Assembly: GCA_013697395.1 (NCBI GenBank)
Contig: JACCWY010000110.1
Span: 1-21,980, forward strand
From: Chloroflexota bacterium
Lineage (GTDB): Bacteria; Chloroflexota; Limnocylindria; QHBO01
Direction of reading: 5' to 3'
DNA: 21,980 bases
Both the position numbers and the translations under genes were made by a program. The notes beneath the pieces were generated by a model. The model made no database searches, was not told the DNA's origin, and saw only the letters and a program-made list of their open reading frames with translations. Shown one piece after another: positions 21,202 to 21,980 of this stretch. Position 1 is the stretch's first letter. Each line of letters starts with the position of its first letter.

Positions 21202-21531
21202 GTGAAGCTCGTCACCGCCATCGTGCACAACGAGGATGCCGCGACACTCGTCGACGCCCTGCTCGAGAAGGAATTCCGCGCGACCCGTTTCAACTCGTCC
21301 GGCGGCTTCCTGAAGCAGGGCAACGCCACCATCATCCTTGGCGTGGAGGACGGCCAGGTGGACGACGTGCTCGCCATCATCAGCGCCAACTGCCACTCCA
21401 GGAAGCAGTTCGTGAACCCGATGCCGCCGATCATGGAGCCCGGCGAGTTCTACATGCCCTACCCGGTCGAGGTGGAGGTGGGAGGGGCCACGGTCTTCGT
21501 CCAGCCTGTCGAGCGCTTCGAGCGCCTGTAG
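21202..21531 (+). CDS. PII-like cyclic-di-AMP receptor (PstA/DarA family)
   Basis: A 109-residue protein of the DUF970 family, whose Firmicutes members PstA/DarA bind c-di-AMP as trimers. Family landmarks are MKLVTAIVHNEDAATLVDALLEK (1-23), the ligand loop GGFLKQGNATIILGVED (34-50), VDDVLAIISANCHSR (53-67), and the C-terminal MPYPVEVEVGGATVFVQPVERFERL (85-109). Length is exactly typical. The downstream pathway of these receptors is poorly known. The start is GTG (21202) with AAGGAG ten bases upstream. It lies divergent from the cyclase gene and 18 bp before a DinB-like gene that may be co-transcribed. No c-di-AMP synthase is seen in this window. Confidence 0.95.
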   Translation: MKLVTAIVHNEDAATLVDALLEKEFRATRFNSSGGFLKQGNATIILGVEDGQVDDVLAIISANCHSRKQFVNPMPPIMEPGEFYMPYPVEVEVGGATVFVQPVERFERL

Positions 21532-21549
21532 CCCAATCGTGCCGAAGGC

Positions 21550-21980
21550 GTGAGCGCGACACCCGCCGCCTGGGTCGCCGCCCTCGAGGCCGATGCGCCC
21601 GACGTCGTCGCCTGCTGGCGCGCCTTCGACTGGTCGCTGTCCGGCCTGAAGTCGCTGCGGCGCGAGGTCCACGCCCGGGTCCACGACGGCGACGCGCCGA
21701 GGATCCTCGCCCAGCAGGAGGCCGTCGGCGACGCGCTGGAGGCGATCCTGCGGGACTTGCCGCAGCGGTCGCTGCGAGCGCCGGGTGGGGAGGAGGACTG
21801 GAACGTCGCCCAGGCCTTCGCGCATACGACCGCAGCGCGCCGTTTCCTCTCGACCTGGGCAGCGCTCGACGCCGATGGAGGCTGGCCGGAGCACCGGCCG
21901 CCGGTCGTCAGCCCGTCGGTCCCCGGCCGGCCCGATGCGACACGCGACGAGCTCCTGGTGCTTCTCGACAAGTCCAGGCG
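21550..21980 (+). CDS. DinB-like four-helix protein, N-terminal part (runs off the right edge)
   Basis: An open frame from GTG (21550) to the window end gives 143 residues. The pattern is DinB/YfiT-like: a helix with WSLSGLKSLRREVHARVHDG, a helix with EAVGDALEAILRDLP, then DWNVAQAFAHTTAARRFLSTWAALD, which matches the family's GWSVRDVLAHLxxWE stretch with its metal-binding His. Such proteins are metal-dependent and include thiol-dependent transferases and unassigned members; no function is claimed. An AAGG sits just before the GTG. The C-terminal helices with the remaining His ligands lie outside the window. Confidence 0.7.
   Translation, partial: MSATPAAWVAALEADAPDVVACWRAFDWSLSGLKSLRREVHARVHDGDAPRILAQQEAVGDALEAILRDLPQRSLRAPGGEEDWNVAQAFAHTTAARRFLSTWAALDADGGWPEHRPPVVSPSVPGRPDATRDELLVLLDKSR

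Noticed and set aside
1..21980. tRNA or rRNA genes, CRISPR arrays, phage genes, toxin-antitoxin or defence systems.
   Set aside because: No cloverleaf or GTTC-type tRNA motifs, no regular spaced repeats, and no transposase, integrase, restriction or toxin signatures were seen. The HNH protein is in a housekeeping context with the CCA-adding enzyme and does not indicate a defence island.

Overview
The window is high-GC (well over 60% by eye) and densely packed with genes, with GTG, TTG and possibly CTG starts, short spacers and many 1-8 base overlaps between genes. The gene set is bacterial and mostly housekeeping: PdxS/PdxT, thymidylate kinase, CCA-adding enzyme, GalE, a DeoC homologue, an HNH nuclease, a DEAD-box helicase, a Fur-family regulator with a metal ABC transporter, and an ECF sigma factor. 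It also holds a plastid Ycf45/SpoIIIAA-like ATPase with an R3H domain and a c-di-AMP receptor of the PstA/DarA type. This mix suggests Chloroflexota or a related deep-branching high-GC Gram-positive-type lineage. The lineage is an inference and was not tested by a search.

Left block (1-5700, all minus strand). The reading order is 5700 to 1. A GT78/GT81-like glycosyltransferase overlaps by one base (TGATG) a large fusion of two UspA domains with a complete glucosyl-3-phosphoglycerate synthase. An ECF sigma factor and its overlapping membrane anti-sigma-like partner follow. Then come a small two-anchor membrane protein with an extracytoplasmic YtkA/FixH-like domain, a strong hairpin terminator, and the start of a glycerate kinase. 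This looks like a stress-controlled glucosylglycerate-type solute module and is the most interesting part of the window.

Middle block (5975-10341). A DEAD-box helicase (with a Cys in its P-loop) is followed by a small ATP-dependent ligase-like protein that has lost its catalytic lysine. A zinc/manganese ABC transporter (permease and ATPase, no binding protein here) is divergent from a Fur/Zur-type regulator across 60 bp that carry near-leaderless promoters.

Right-centre (10330-14153, minus strand). HNH nuclease and CCA-adding enzyme form one unit. A DeoC homologue without its Schiff-base lysine, followed by GalE, forms a second unit behind a good promoter. Diverging from these on the plus strand (14351-19495) is a long coupled operon: pdxS, pdxT, a GNAT-like protein, the AAA-R3H ATPase, a 31-residue membrane microprotein with GTGA overlaps on both sides, and tmk.

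Right end (19496-21980). A 108-bp element bounded by inverted repeats lies between convergent genes. It is followed by a membrane class III nucleotide cyclase (minus strand), the divergent c-di-AMP receptor PstA, and the start of a DinB-like protein. I found no tRNA or rRNA gene, CRISPR array, insertion sequence with a transposase, or phage gene.
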